A program made the position numbers and the translations under genes. A stretch of 64,000 bases of DNA from Herbiconiux moechotypicola (GTDB lineage: Bacteria > Actinomycetota > Actinomycetes > Actinomycetales > Microbacteriaceae). The stretch lies in the NCBI RefSeq assembly GCF_024979255.1, contig NZ_JANLCN010000010.1, positions 62,001 to 126,000 on the forward strand. The letters run 5' to 3'. Of the stretch, positions 50,417 to 59,117 are shown in pieces (position 1 is the first letter of the stretch; the number at the start of each line of letters is the position of its first letter). The notes below the pieces were generated by a model, which was not told the DNA's origin, did not search any database, and was given only the letters and a program-made list of their open reading frames with translations.

Positions 50417-51457
50417 TCAGCCCCAGCAGTTCTCGAGGCCCCAGGCGGTGTCTTCGGAGTCGACACCCTCCTGCGGCTGGTCGGTGATGAGGGTGACGCC
50501 GGTGTTGGTGAAGTCGAGGCCCTCGCTGTTGGCGGGCTTCGTGCCGTCGTCGAGGTAGGCCTTCACCGCCTGGAGGGCCTGCTTCGACATCTCGAGCGGG
50601 AACTGCATGCTCGTGGCGGCGATGATGCCCTCCTGCACGTTCGTGACGCCCGGGCATCCGCCGTCGACCGACACGATCGTGATCTGGTCTTCGAGGCCCG
50701 CGGCGGTGACGGCCTGGTAGGCGCCGGCGGCGGTGGGCTCGTTGATCGTGTAGACGAGGTTGATGGTGGGGTCTTTCTGCAGCAGCTTCTCCATGCCGGT
50801 GCGCCCGCCCGCCTCGTTGGCGTCGGTGACCTCGTGGCCGACGAGGCGATCGTCGGTCTCGTCCCACATCTTGGTGGGGTCGGCCGTGTCGATGCCGAAG
50901 CCCTCGAGGAAGCCCTGGTTGCGGGCGACGTCGACCGGGATCTGGTCGGTGGAGAGGTCGAGCGTGGCGATGCGGGCCGGGGTGTCGCCGAGCGCGGCCT
51001 TCGCCCACTCGCCCACGAGCTGGCCGGCGAGCACGTTGTCGGTGGCGAAGGTGCCGTCGATGCCGGAGCCCTCGCCGAGCGGGGAGTCCATGGCGAACAC
51101 CACGACGCCCGCCTGCTGCGCCTTCTGGATGGCCGGGATGATGCCGTCGCCGGCGGGGGTGACGAGGATCGCCTTCGCGCCCTGGGCGGTGAAGTTCTCG
51201 ATCGCCGTGATCTGCGAGTCCACGTCGCTCTGGCCGTCGCCGGAGGCGACCTGGAGGTTGAAGCCCAGTGCCTCGGCTTCCTCCTTCGCGCCCTCGGTCA
51301 TCTTCACGTAGAAGGGGTTGTCCTGGGTCTTGATGACGAGGCCCACGAGGGGCTCGTCCGAGTTCGACGATGAAGCGGTGCTGCAGGCGCTGAGGCCGAG
51401 GAGCGCCATCGCTCCGACGGCCGACGCAGCGACGATGCTGCGGATACGAGCGTGCAT
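50417..51457 (-). CDS. Sugar ABC transporter substrate-binding lipoprotein (RbsB/FrcB-like)
   Basis: A 346-residue exported lipoprotein (signal with LSAC lipobox, Cys about 25) of the periplasmic-binding-protein type 1 fold. LVGLVIKTQDNPFYVKMTEGA is the typical first strand, and IVSVDGGCPGV lies near the hinge. It should bind a pentose, hexose or cyclitol. GAGAGGAC precedes ATG 51457. It is the first gene of the eleven-gene operon and is driven by the site D promoter. Confidence 0.93.
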   Translation of the reverse strand: MHARIRSIVAASAVGAMALLGLSACSTASSSNSDEPLVGLVIKTQDNPFYVKMTEGAKEEAEALGFNLQVASGDGQSDVDSQITAIENFTAQGAKAILVTPAGDGIIPAIQKAQQAGVVVFAMDSPLGEGSGIDGTFATDNVLAGQLVGEWAKAALGDTPARIATLDLSTDQIPVDVARNQGFLEGFGIDTADPTKMWDETDDRLVGHEVTDANEAGGRTGMEKLLQKDPTINLVYTINEPTAAGAYQAVTAAGLEDQITIVSVDGGCPGVTNVQEGIIAATSMQFPLEMSKQALQAVKAYLDDGTKPANSEGLDFTNTGVTLITDQPQEGVDSEDTAWGLENCWG

Positions 51458-51499
51458 GATGTCCTCTCGGGAGGGTAGGAAATGATTACCGATTCCCAC

Positions 51500-51527
51500 A
51501 CCGTACCGGAAATTTCTACGATTTCAA
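51500..51527 (-). promoter_or_regulatory. Main operon promoter with putative RpiR operator, site D
   Basis: On the minus strand TTGAAA (51527-51522), a 16-nt spacer and TACGGT (51505-51500). The spacer contains the palindrome GAAATTTC (51509-51516). Transcription would start about 35 nt before the ABC binding-protein gene. A repressor bound in the spacer would block RNA polymerase. Confidence 0.55.
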
Positions 51528-51953
51528 GATATGCAGCAGCATTTTCTCTCCACCCCTGCCCGCTCTCACATCGGCCGCCCGCGCATCCACCTCGCCCTAC
51601 GTAGGCGCGCGGCGGGTTCGCCACGCCACACGACGAGCGGCGCCGTCGGCGGCGAGCAACCCGGCTCGCGTGGCTGTCGCGGCGCGGCCGACCTCACGCG
51701 CCACCACGCGCCCACCATCCCCCCCACCCCGCACCCGCGCAGGTGTTGCGCGTCGAGTTCGCCACGCGTGGCGACGGCCGGCACCGCATGGGGCGAGGAT
51801 CGCGCCTCGCGTGGCGAAGCCCGAACACTCCGACGAGCAGACGAGCGGGTGGAGTCCGGGTTGCGGCATGCGCGGGGTAGGGCGCACGCGCGGGTGGGGC
51901 GGGACGCGCGAGGTAGGGCGGATGCGCGGATGGGTGGGGCTCGTAGGGCGACG
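51528..51953. other. Gene-free GC-rich intergenic stretch with palindromes
   Basis: No convincing gene is seen here: the open frames are arginine-rich shadows. The stretch repeats variants of CGCGTGGC and TTCGCCACG several times. At its centre is a perfect 16-bp palindrome, TCGCCACGCGTGGCGA (51759-51774). It separates the sugar operon promoter from the end of cysE. Confidence 0.6.
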
Positions 51954-52562
51954 TCAGATGTAGATGGCGGGGTCGAGGTAGAAGGCGGGGTCGGTGAGGG
52001 AGTCGCGGGGGCCGGAGGCGCCGGGGGTGGCGTGCGCGACGTCGCGGGCGGGGATGCCGACGAGCACGGAACCCGCGGGGGCGTCTTTGACGACGACCGC
52101 ACCCGCGCCCACGCTGCTGTCGGAGCCGATGACCACCGGCCCGAGGATGGTGGCGCCCGCACCGACCGTCACCCGGTCGCCGAGCGTGGGGTGGCGCTTC
52201 TCGCGGCGCGAGCTCTTCCCGCCGAGCGTGACCGCGTGGTAGAGCATCACGTCGTCGCCGATGACCGCGGTCTCACCGATCACCACGCCCATCCCGTGAT
52301 CGATGAACAACCGTCGGCCGATGCGCGCACCCGGGTGGATCTCCACACCCGTGAGGAACCGAGCGAACTGCGACAGCAGCCGCGCCGGCAGCCGGAGCCC
52401 TGGCGCCCGCCACCAGCGGTGCGCCACCCGGTACAGCCACACCGCGTGCACCCCGGGGTATGACAGCACCACCACGAGCGCACTCCGCGCCGCCGGGTCG
52501 TGAGCGCGCGCGGCGGCCACGTCTTCGCGCACGCGGGCGAGAAGACGGCGGCCGACGCTCAC
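51954..52562 (-). CDS. cysE: Serine O-acetyltransferase
   Basis: A 202-residue enzyme making O-acetylserine for cysteine synthesis. A short helical N-terminal part ([17 protein letters not shown]) is followed by left-handed hexapeptide repeats ([61 protein letters not shown]). The C-terminal tail ends in Ile (DPAIYI), which suits docking into CysK to form the cysteine synthase complex. It follows cysK on the same strand after 27 nt. Confidence 0.94.
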   Translation of the reverse strand: MSVGRRLLARVREDVAAARAHDPAARSALVVVLSYPGVHAVWLYRVAHRWWRAPGLRLPARLLSQFARFLTGVEIHPGARIGRRLFIDHGMGVVIGETAVIGDDVMLYHAVTLGGKSSRREKRHPTLGDRVTVGAGATILGPVVIGSDSSVGAGAVVVKDAPAGSVLVGIPARDVAHATPGASGPRDSLTDPAFYLDPAIYI

Positions 52563-52589
52563 CGGCGCACCCCGATCACGCGGGCCCGC

Positions 52590-53528
52590 TCAGTCGGCGA
52601 GCCCGGCCCACAGCGGGGTCGAGATGTAGCGCTCACCGAGGTCGCACACCACGGCGACGACGGTCTTGCCCGCGTTCTCGGGCCGCTTCGCGACCTCGAG
52701 GGCCGCCCACATGATGGCACCCGACGAGATGCCCGCCATGATGCCCTCCTCGCTCGCGAGGTCGCGGGCCACGGTCAGCGCGTCGTCGAGCGTGACGTCG
52801 ATGATCTCGTCGTACACCTCGCGGTCGAGGATGGGCGGCACGATGTTGGCACCGATGCCCTGGATCTTGTGCGGCCCCGCCACGCCCTGCGTGAGCAGCG
52901 GCGAGTCGATCGGCTCGACACCGACGACCTGCACCCCGGGCTTCTTCTCCTTGAGCACCTGGCCCACGCCCGTGATGGTGCCGCCGGTGCCGATGCCCGC
53001 GACGAAGATGTCGACGGCGCCGTCGGTGTCGGCCCAGATCTCCTCGGCCGTGGTGGTGCGATGCACCGCCGGGTTGGCTTCGTTCTCGAACTGGCGCGCG
53101 AGGATCGCGTTCTCGGTGGAGTCGACGATCTCCTGCGCCTTCGCCAGCGCACCCTTGATGCCCTCGGGGCCGGGGGTGAGCACGAGCTCCGCCCCGTAGG
53201 CGCGCATCACCACGCGCCGCTCCGACGACGCCGTCTCGGGCATCGTGAGGATGACCTTGTAGCCTCGGGCGGCACCCACCATCGCGAGCGCGATGCCGGT
53301 GTTGCCGCTCGTGCCCTCGACGATGGTGCCGCCGGGCTTCAGCGCCCCGGACTTCTCGGCGGCGTCGACGATGGCGACACCGATGCGGTCTTTCACGCTG
53401 TTGGCGGGGTTGTAGAACTCGAGCTTGCCGAGCACCGTGGCGTCGATGCCCTCGGTGAGACGGTTGATGCGAACGAGCGGGGTGCGGCCGACGATGGCGG
53501 TGACGTCGGCGTAGATCTGAGCAGCCAT
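52590..53528 (-). CDS. cysK: Cysteine synthase (O-acetylserine sulfhydrylase)
   Basis: A 312-residue PLP enzyme that makes cysteine from O-acetylserine and sulfide. The PLP lysine is Lys46 in [11 protein letters not shown], the substrate loop is [10 protein letters not shown], the phosphate-binding loop is [10 protein letters not shown], and the C-terminal PLP ring contact is in ISSGA. It is the first gene of the cysK-cysE pair. The upstream extension of the frame to 53699 crosses a terminator hairpin and is rejected. Confidence 0.96.
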   Translation of the reverse strand: MAAQIYADVTAIVGRTPLVRINRLTEGIDATVLGKLEFYNPANSVKDRIGVAIVDAAEKSGALKPGGTIVEGTSGNTGIALAMVGAARGYKVILTMPETASSERRVVMRAYGAELVLTPGPEGIKGALAKAQEIVDSTENAILARQFENEANPAVHRTTTAEEIWADTDGAVDIFVAGIGTGGTITGVGQVLKEKKPGVQVVGVEPIDSPLLTQGVAGPHKIQGIGANIVPPILDREVYDEIIDVTLDDALTVARDLASEEGIMAGISSGAIMWAALEVAKRPENAGKTVVAVVCDLGERYISTPLWAGLAD

Positions 53529-53572
53529 GGATGCGTCCTTCCGAAGGGTCGACTTCACTCTAGCCACGCAGA

Positions 53573-53607
53573 AGCCCCGCCCGGCGAAGATGACGCGGGG
53601 CGGGGCT
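53573..53607 (-). terminator. Hairpin terminator downstream of the DUF4190-like gene
   Basis: AGCCCCGCCC and GGGCGGGGCT form a perfect 10-bp stem with a 15-nt loop, about 35 nt after the stop codon. The following bases are only mildly T-rich (TTCT). Confidence 0.5.
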
Positions 53608-53640
53608 CCAGGATGCGCGGCGCGCGTGCCGCGGCGATGC

Positions 53641-54138
53641 TCAGTTGCAGGTGTAGGTGATGCCGTCGACCTCCCACACGCCCGGTCCGAGCTGCGCACA
53701 GGCGTCGATCACGCTTCCCGCGAGGGCGACGAGCACGACGATGAAGATGATGAGGCCGATCACCTCGAGCACGATCGCGATGATCGACACGATCACACCC
53801 GCCTTCGCAGGCCCGTTCGCGAAACCGGCCTCGCGAGACTGCTTGCGCGCGATGATGCTCATGATGAGACCGGCGATCGGCGCCACCAGCGGGAAGATGA
53901 AGAAGCCCGCGATCGCCACGATGAGGCCGGCGATGCCGAGCGACTTGCCCGGGAAGGTGGCCGGCGGCGCCGCGGCGTACCCGGGAGCGGCGGTGGGCGG
54001 TGCCGACACCGGGGGCGGCGTCACCGGAGGAGCGGCCTGGTAGGCGGGTGCCGGGGGCGGGGGTGCCGCCGGAGGCGTCGACGACTGCGGCGGCACCGAC
54101 GGCTGCGGAGGCACGGGGGGCTGGTTGGGGTCGGTCAT
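53641..54138 (-). CDS. DUF4190-like membrane protein with Pro/Ala-rich cytoplasmic tail
   Basis: 165 residues. The first 65 are Pro/Ala-rich ([18 protein letters not shown]...). Then come two membrane helices ([20 protein letters not shown] and [20 protein letters not shown]) with a basic loop between them ([12 protein letters not shown]), the pattern of DUF4190. A short extracytosolic end contains two Cys (DACAQLG, YTCN) that may form a disulfide. The function is unknown. GGAAGGGA lies upstream of ATG. Confidence 0.75.
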   Translation of the reverse strand: MTDPNQPPVPPQPSVPPQSSTPPAAPPPPAPAYQAAPPVTPPPVSAPPTAAPGYAAAPPATFPGKSLGIAGLIVAIAGFFIFPLVAPIAGLIMSIIARKQSREAGFANGPAKAGVIVSIIAIVLEVIGLIIFIVVLVALAGSVIDACAQLGPGVWEVDGITYTCN

Positions 54139-54295
54139 GGCGGGCGTCCCTTCCTCGTCACTGGTTCGAGTCCCTGCTGATTCGAAGCTGATTCGAAGGT
54201 TACCGCGATGCGGCCTCCACGGCCCAGGGTTTTTCCGGCGGTGGCCACGCCCGGTAGCGTGGGGGCGATCCGTCCGTCCCCCGCTAGGAGTCGCC

Positions 54296-55213
54296 GTGCC
54301 CGCTGTCCGCCCCCTCTCCGGAGCACGCATCGACCTCGAGAGCGGCCCCTACCGCGCCTCCGTCGCGAGCATCGGCGCCTCCCTGCGCGTGCTGCAGCAC
54401 GACGGCCGCGACCTCGTGGTGCCCTACGGCGTCGACGAGCAGCGCCCCGCCTACCGCGGCGCCACCCTCGCGCCCTGGCCGAACCGGGTCACCGACGGCC
54501 GCTACGTGTTCGGCGGAGAGACCGCCCAGCTGCCCCTCACGGAGCCCGAGCGCGGCAACGCCCTGCACGGCCTCGTGGCCTGGCTCGACTTCGAGGTCGC
54601 CGAGCGCACCGTCGACCGCGTCGCGCTGCGCGCCACCGTCGAGTCGCAGGCGGGCTACCCCCACCGCCTCGAGCTCACCGTGGAGTACCGCCTCGACGAC
54701 GCCGGCCTGCACCAGAGCGTGACCGCTCTCAACACGGGCGATGACCCCGCACCGTTCGGCACCGGACCGCACCCCTACCTCGTGGCCGGCCCCGGCACGG
54801 TCGACGACTGGACTCTCGAGCTGCCCGCATCCGAGGTTCTCACCGTCACGCCCGAGCGCCTCATCCCGATCGGTCTCTCGGATGTCGCGGTCGAAGACGG
54901 CGGGGCGTTCGACTTCCGCTCCCCCCGCCTCATCGCCGACACCTTCATCGACCACGCCTTCACCTCGCTGACCCGGGATGCGGAAGGAGTGGCCACGGTC
55001 ACGGTCACCTCGCCGGCGGGCACCGGCGTCGCGATGACCTTCGGGCCGGAGTGCCGCTGGGTGCAGGTGCACACCGCCGACGCCTCGGCGCGCTCGGGCC
55101 TGGCGGTCGAGCCGATGACCTGCCCTCCCGACGCGTTCAACTCCGGCCTCGACCTGATCGTGCTCGCGCCGGGGGCCTCGGCCACCGCATCCTGGAGCAT
55201 CGCCGCGCTCTGA
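54296..55213 (+). CDS. Aldose 1-epimerase family protein
   Basis: A 305-residue galactose-mutarotase-fold protein. Conserved parts are APWPNRVTDGRYVFGG, the catalytic-type His in ALHGLVAW and GTGPHPYLV, and the Glu in AVEPMTCPPDAFNSG. It interconverts alpha and beta anomers of a sugar, perhaps linked to carbohydrate use elsewhere. GTG 54296 has AGGAG 6 nt upstream. GATTCGAAGCTGATTCGAAG, a short direct repeat, lies at about 54179-54198, upstream. Confidence 0.9.
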   Translation: MPAVRPLSGARIDLESGPYRASVASIGASLRVLQHDGRDLVVPYGVDEQRPAYRGATLAPWPNRVTDGRYVFGGETAQLPLTEPERGNALHGLVAWLDFEVAERTVDRVALRATVESQAGYPHRLELTVEYRLDDAGLHQSVTALNTGDDPAPFGTGPHPYLVAGPGTVDDWTLELPASEVLTVTPERLIPIGLSDVAVEDGGAFDFRSPRLIADTFIDHAFTSLTRDAEGVATVTVTSPAGTGVAMTFGPECRWVQVHTADASARSGLAVEPMTCPPDAFNSGLDLIVLAPGASATASWSIAAL

Positions 55214-55249
55214 GCCCGACCAGCGCTCCTGGCCGCTCGACCCCGCCGC

Positions 55250-56698
55250 TCAGCCGCGGTCGTCGGCGTCGGGCAGACTCGCCGACCGGTACGGCCGGTG
55301 GTGCTTCGGAATGAACACCGTGAACACCACCCCGATCACCGCGGCCACCGCCGACACCGCGAACGACACCTGGAACGCGCTCGCGCTCGGGGTGGTCTCC
55401 CCCGCTGCCGACACCAGCTGCGAGGCGAGCACCACGCCGAACACCGCACTCGCGATCGACGAACCGAGCGTGCGCATCACCGAGTTGAGGCCGTTCGAGG
55501 CAGCGGTCTCGGTGGAGGGCACCGCGCCCATGATGAGCGTGGGCATCGACGAGTAGGCGAAGCCCACGCCGAAGCCCACGAGGGTGGCGATGAGCACCGC
55601 GTGCCACACCTCGCTCATAAGGAACACCGCGAGCAGGTAGCTCACGGCGATGATGGTGATCCCGAGCAGCAGGCTCGTGCGCGCCCCGCGGGCGGCGATG
55701 AGCCGCGCGGCCACGGGCGACATGGCCCACATCACGAGTCCGCTCGGCATGAGACACAGGCTCGACACGAGCATCGACTGCCCGAGGCCGACCCCGGTGG
55801 CGGTCGAGGCCTCGAGCAGCTGCGGCAGCACGACCGTGCTGGCGAAATAGGTGAACCCCACGGTGATGGAGGCGAGGTTGGTGAGCAGCACCGTGGGCCT
55901 CGCGGCTACGCGGATGTCGATGAGCGGGCTGCGCGATCGCAGCTCGAAGAGCACCCAGAGCACCAGCACGACGACCCCGCCGATGAGGGTGCCGAGCGTC
56001 GCGGGCGAGCCCCACCCCCATCCCGACCCCTTCGAGATGCCGAGCAGCAGCGAAGCCAGACCGATACCGAGACCCACCGCGCCCAGGGCGTCGAAGGTGC
56101 CCTCGGCCCGGAGCGTGCTCACCGGGATGAAGCGCCACACGAGCGCGAACCCGGCGAGCGCCAGCACGCCCGACACGGCGAACAGGATGTGCCAGTCGAG
56201 GAACTGCGAGATGACGGCGGCCAGCGGCAGGCCGATCGCGCCACCGATGCCGAGGGTGGCACTCACCAGGGCGATGGCGGGGCCCACGCGGTCGCGGTGC
56301 AGCACGTCGCGCAGGATGCTCACGCCGAGCGGGATGACGGCCAGACCGGTGCCTTGGAGCGCCCGGCCCACGATCAGCGGCGCCAGCTCGTGCGAGAAGA
56401 AGGCGATGAGCGAGCCGAGCAGCACGAACGAGAGCACGATGAGCACCATGCGGCGCTTGCCGTAGAGGTCGCCCAGCCGCCCGAAGATGGGCGTGGCCAC
56501 GGCGGCCGTGAGCAGGGTGACGGTCACCGCCCACTGGGAGTCCTCGGCCGAGACCCGCAGGATGTCGGGCAGCTCGGGGACGAGCGGCACCAGCAGCGTC
56601 ATCATGAACGCGGTGACGAGGCCGGTGAAGGCGAGGGTGAAGACGACGGCGCGGTCGTCGAGGGGTCGGCTCAGACGAGCGCGTTCATCGGGGTCCAG
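55250..56698 (-). CDS. MFS drug-exporter-type transporter, probable non-AUG start
   Basis: A 482-residue DHA2/EmrB-like permease: motif A GRLGDLYGKRR, with motif C-like glycines in TM5 (GIGGAIGLPLAAV). The first ATG (56605) would remove half of TM1 and leaves no ribosome binding site nearby. In frame upstream is LSRPLDDRAVVFTLAFTGLV, and a perfect AGGAGG (56711-56706) stands 7 nt before CTG 56698 and 4 nt before an ATT. I take CTG as the start; an in-frame TAG just beyond rules out anything longer. The substrate is unknown. Confidence 0.8.
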   Translation of the reverse strand: MDPDERARLSRPLDDRAVVFTLAFTGLVTAFMMTLLVPLVPELPDILRVSAEDSQWAVTVTLLTAAVATPIFGRLGDLYGKRRMVLIVLSFVLLGSLIAFFSHELAPLIVGRALQGTGLAVIPLGVSILRDVLHRDRVGPAIALVSATLGIGGAIGLPLAAVISQFLDWHILFAVSGVLALAGFALVWRFIPVSTLRAEGTFDALGAVGLGIGLASLLLGISKGSGWGWGSPATLGTLIGGVVVLVLWVLFELRSRSPLIDIRVAARPTVLLTNLASITVGFTYFASTVVLPQLLEASTATGVGLGQSMLVSSLCLMPSGLVMWAMSPVAARLIAARGARTSLLLGITIIAVSYLLAVFLMSEVWHAVLIATLVGFGVGFAYSSMPTLIMGAVPSTETAASNGLNSVMRTLGSSIASAVFGVVLASQLVSAAGETTPSASAFQVSFAVSAVAAVIGVVFTVFIPKHHRPYRSASLPDADDRG

Positions 56699-56768
56699 AA
56701 TCTTGCCTCCTGTTAACTACCTTCGGAAAGCCCCAACCTGGGGGAAGACAGTGGTATTCCCGGCCCGG

Positions 56769-56774
56769 GATAAT
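56769..56774 (+). promoter_or_regulatory. -10 box of the TMEM175-like gene (leaderless)
   Basis: GATAAT, 6 nt, then ATG 56781. Confidence 0.5.
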
Positions 56775-56780
56775 GGGCGC

Positions 56781-57413
56781 ATGCGCACGGAACGGGGATT
56801 CGACAGGCTGGTCAACTTCAGCGATGCCGTCGTGGCCATCGCCATCACCCTGCTCATCCTCCCGCTGGTCGAGACCGCCACCGAGGTCAGCGGCAAGCCG
56901 ATCGACGAGCTGCTGGTCGAAGACGGCCCCCGGCTGCTGGTGTTCGTCATCAGCTTCGCGGTCATCGGCCGCTTCTGGCTCGCGCACCACGGCATGTTCG
57001 AGAAGATCGTCGACTACAACCGGGCGACGCTCTGGATCAACCTGCTGTGGCTGCTCACCATCGTCTTCCTGCCGTTCCCCACCGAGCTCATCGCCGTGAG
57101 CGGGCACGACGACCCCACCACGACTGCGCTCTACGTGGGCACCATGGCGGCGACGAGCCTCACCGCGGTGTGGCAGCAGTTCGAGTTCGTGCGCCATCCC
57201 GAGCTGCAGGCGGAGGCGGTGCGCGGCACTCTCCGCATGGCCCCTTCGCTCATCATGGCCGGGATGATGCTCGTCGTGCTGGTGCTCGTCGTGCTGTTCC
57301 CGTCGGGCGGGCTGTTCTGGCTCTTCGTGCTCCTGCTCTCGACCCCCCTGCAGATCATCGAGAAGCGCATGCACGCCCGCCGCACGGCCGTCGTGCCCGG
57401 CTCCGAGGCGTGA
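56781..57413 (+). CDS. TMEM175/DUF1211 family potassium channel-like protein
   Basis: A 210-residue membrane protein with six predicted spans. The first helix has the family signature RLVNFSDAVVAIAITLLILPL, whose FSD residues face the pore in bacterial TMEM175 channels. WLAHHGMFEKI and LPFPTELI are other family-like segments. It is likely a K+-permeable tetramer. Its stop overlaps the GTG of the YchJ gene by 4 nt. Confidence 0.88.
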   Translation: MRTERGFDRLVNFSDAVVAIAITLLILPLVETATEVSGKPIDELLVEDGPRLLVFVISFAVIGRFWLAHHGMFEKIVDYNRATLWINLLWLLTIVFLPFPTELIAVSGHDDPTTTALYVGTMAATSLTAVWQQFEFVRHPELQAEAVRGTLRMAPSLIMAGMMLVVLVLVVLFPSGGLFWLFVLLLSTPLQIIEKRMHARRTAVVPGSEA

Positions 57414-57799
57414 GCGACCGCTGCCCGTGCCTCTCGGGCGACACCTTCGGGCAGTGCTGCGAGCCCTACCTGGCGGGCCGTGCGCATCCACCCACCGCCG
57501 AGCGGCTCATGCGCTCGCGGTACACCGCCTTCGCGCGGGGTGACGCTACCTATCTGCTCGCCAGCTGGCACCCGTCGACGCGGCCGGCGAGCCTCGAGCT
57601 CGACCCGGGCATCCGGTGGCTGTCGCTCGAGATCGTGGGGCGCAGCGGTGGCGGCCTGCTCGACACGGAGGGTGAGGTGGAGTTCACGGCCCGCTATCGC
57701 GTGACCGAGGCCGACGGCACCGGGCGCCGTGGCACCCAGCACGAGCGGAGCCGGTTCGGGCGCGACGGCGGGCGGTGGAGCTATGTCGGCGAAGCCTGA
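57410..57799 (+). CDS. YchJ family protein (UPF0225) with SEC-C motif
   Basis: A 129-residue protein. It starts with the zinc-binding SEC-C motif CPCLSGDTFGQCC, then PYLAGRAHPPTAERLMRSRYTAFARGD, diagnostic of YchJ, and an NTF2-like domain ending ERSRFGRDGGRWSYVG. The role is unknown. It is translationally coupled to the TMEM175-like gene upstream (GTGA overlap) and overlaps the lipase gene by 17 nt. Confidence 0.93.
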   Translation: MSDRCPCLSGDTFGQCCEPYLAGRAHPPTAERLMRSRYTAFARGDATYLLASWHPSTRPASLELDPGIRWLSLEIVGRSGGGLLDTEGEVEFTARYRVTEADGTGRRGTQHERSRFGRDGGRWSYVGEA

Positions 57800-59057
57800 G
57801 CCGGGGGTCGGCAGCGGGAACGCGCACCCGCGCACCCGGGGTCGACGGCTCGTGGTCGACGGGCTGCTCGCGATCGTACTCACCGCCGCGGTGGTGGTGG
57901 GTCTGTCGGTCGCCTCGACGTTCTGGACCGATGCGCTGCGCCTGGCCGAAGGCGCCGCCGAGGAAGCCGCGGAGCAGCCCTTCTACACGCTGCCCGCCAC
58001 GGTCGACCCCGCCGCGCCGGGCACGGTGCTGAGGAGCGAGCCGATCGGCAGCGCCCCTCCCGGCACCCTCGCGTGGCGGGTGCTCTACCACTCCACCGAC
58101 GTGCTGGGCGACGACATCGTGGTGTCGGGGCTGGTGATCACCCCGGACGGCGACCCGCCGGCGGGCGGTTGGCCCGTGGTGTCGTGGGCGCATCCGACCA
58201 CTGGCACCGCGATCCGCTGTGCACCCTCGGTGGGCCTCGACCCGTTCGACCTCGTCGAGGGGCTGAAGGAGCTGACCGACGCCGGCTACGCGGTCGCCGC
58301 CACCGACTACTCGGGGCTCGGGGTGGACGGACCCGACTCGTACCTGATCGGGGTGACCGAGGGCAACAACGTGCTCGATGCGGTGCGGGCCGCGCGCGGC
58401 ATCCCGGATGCGCGGGTGGGCACCGAACTCGTGCTGTGGGGGCACTCGCAGGGCGGGCAGGCGGCGCTGTTCGCGGCGCAGCAGGCGGCCGCCTACGCTC
58501 CCGAGCTGCAGCTGAAGGCGGTGGCCGTGGCCGCGCCCGCCACCGATCTCGCGGCGCTGCTGAAGGCCGACATCGGCGATATCTCGGGGGTCACGATCGG
58601 GTCGTACGCCTTCACCGCCTACGCCTCGGTGTACGGGCCGTCGACCCCGGGCGCCTCGCTCGACACGATCCTCACCCCCGCCGCCGCGGCCGCAGCGCCC
58701 TCGATGAACGAGCTGTGCCTGCTGGGGCAGAACTCGCAGCTGCACGAGATCGGTGCGCCGCTCGTGGGCGACTACCTCAGCGGCGACCCGTCGACCACTC
58801 AGCCCTGGGCCGACCTGCTCGCGGCGAACACCCCCGGCTCGGGCGGTGCGGCGCTGCCGGTGCCGCTGTTCGTGGCGCAGGGCGATGTGGACCAGCTGGT
58901 GCACCCCGATATCACGGCGGCGTTCGTGAAGTCGCAGGCGGAGGCGGGCACGACGGTGACGTCGTACACGATCGAGGGCACAGGACACGGGACGGTGGCG
59001 CTGCGAGCGGTGCCGAAACTGATGGAGTGGCTGGGGTCGCTCGGGCTGCCGCACTGA
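57783..59057 (+). CDS. Secreted or membrane-anchored lipase/alpha-beta hydrolase
   Basis: A 424-residue alpha/beta hydrolase of the secretory (LIP-type) lipase group. A single N-terminal hydrophobic helix (LLAIVLTAAVVVGLSVA, about 26-42) after a basic RTRGRR acts as signal or anchor. The nucleophile elbow is LWGHSQGGQAA, the Asp is probably in AQGDVDQLVH, and the His in GTGHGTVAL. Its function is the hydrolysis of extracellular esters. The start ATG 57783 follows GGAG and lies inside the upstream gene. The stop lies within an 18-bp tandem repeat. Confidence 0.88.
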   Translation: MSAKPEPGVGSGNAHPRTRGRRLVVDGLLAIVLTAAVVVGLSVASTFWTDALRLAEGAAEEAAEQPFYTLPATVDPAAPGTVLRSEPIGSAPPGTLAWRVLYHSTDVLGDDIVVSGLVITPDGDPPAGGWPVVSWAHPTTGTAIRCAPSVGLDPFDLVEGLKELTDAGYAVAATDYSGLGVDGPDSYLIGVTEGNNVLDAVRAARGIPDARVGTELVLWGHSQGGQAALFAAQQAAAYAPELQLKAVAVAAPATDLAALLKADIGDISGVTIGSYAFTAYASVYGPSTPGASLDTILTPAAAAAAPSMNELCLLGQNSQLHEIGAPLVGDYLSGDPSTTQPWADLLAANTPGSGGAALPVPLFVAQGDVDQLVHPDITAAFVKSQAEAGTTVTSYTIEGTGHGTVALRAVPKLMEWLGSLGLPH

Positions 59058-59098
59058 AATCCGCTGCCGCACGGAAACCCGCTGCCGCACGGAAACCT
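59045..59098. repeat. Tandem repeat, 3 x 18 bp, across the lipase stop codon
   Basis: GCTGCCGCAC(T/G)GAAA(T/C)C(C/T) occurs three times without spacers (59045-59062, 59063-59080, 59081-59098). In the first copy TGA is the lipase stop; the other copies have CGG at that place, so the repeat probably arose by duplication of the gene end. Confidence 0.85.
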
Positions 59099-59117
59099 GC
59101 CCGAAACGCCGTGGCCC

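Noticed and set aside
51597-51887. Arg-rich ORFs between the sugar operon and cysE
   Set aside because: Composition is that of random GC-rich frames, with no start context; the region looks non-coding.
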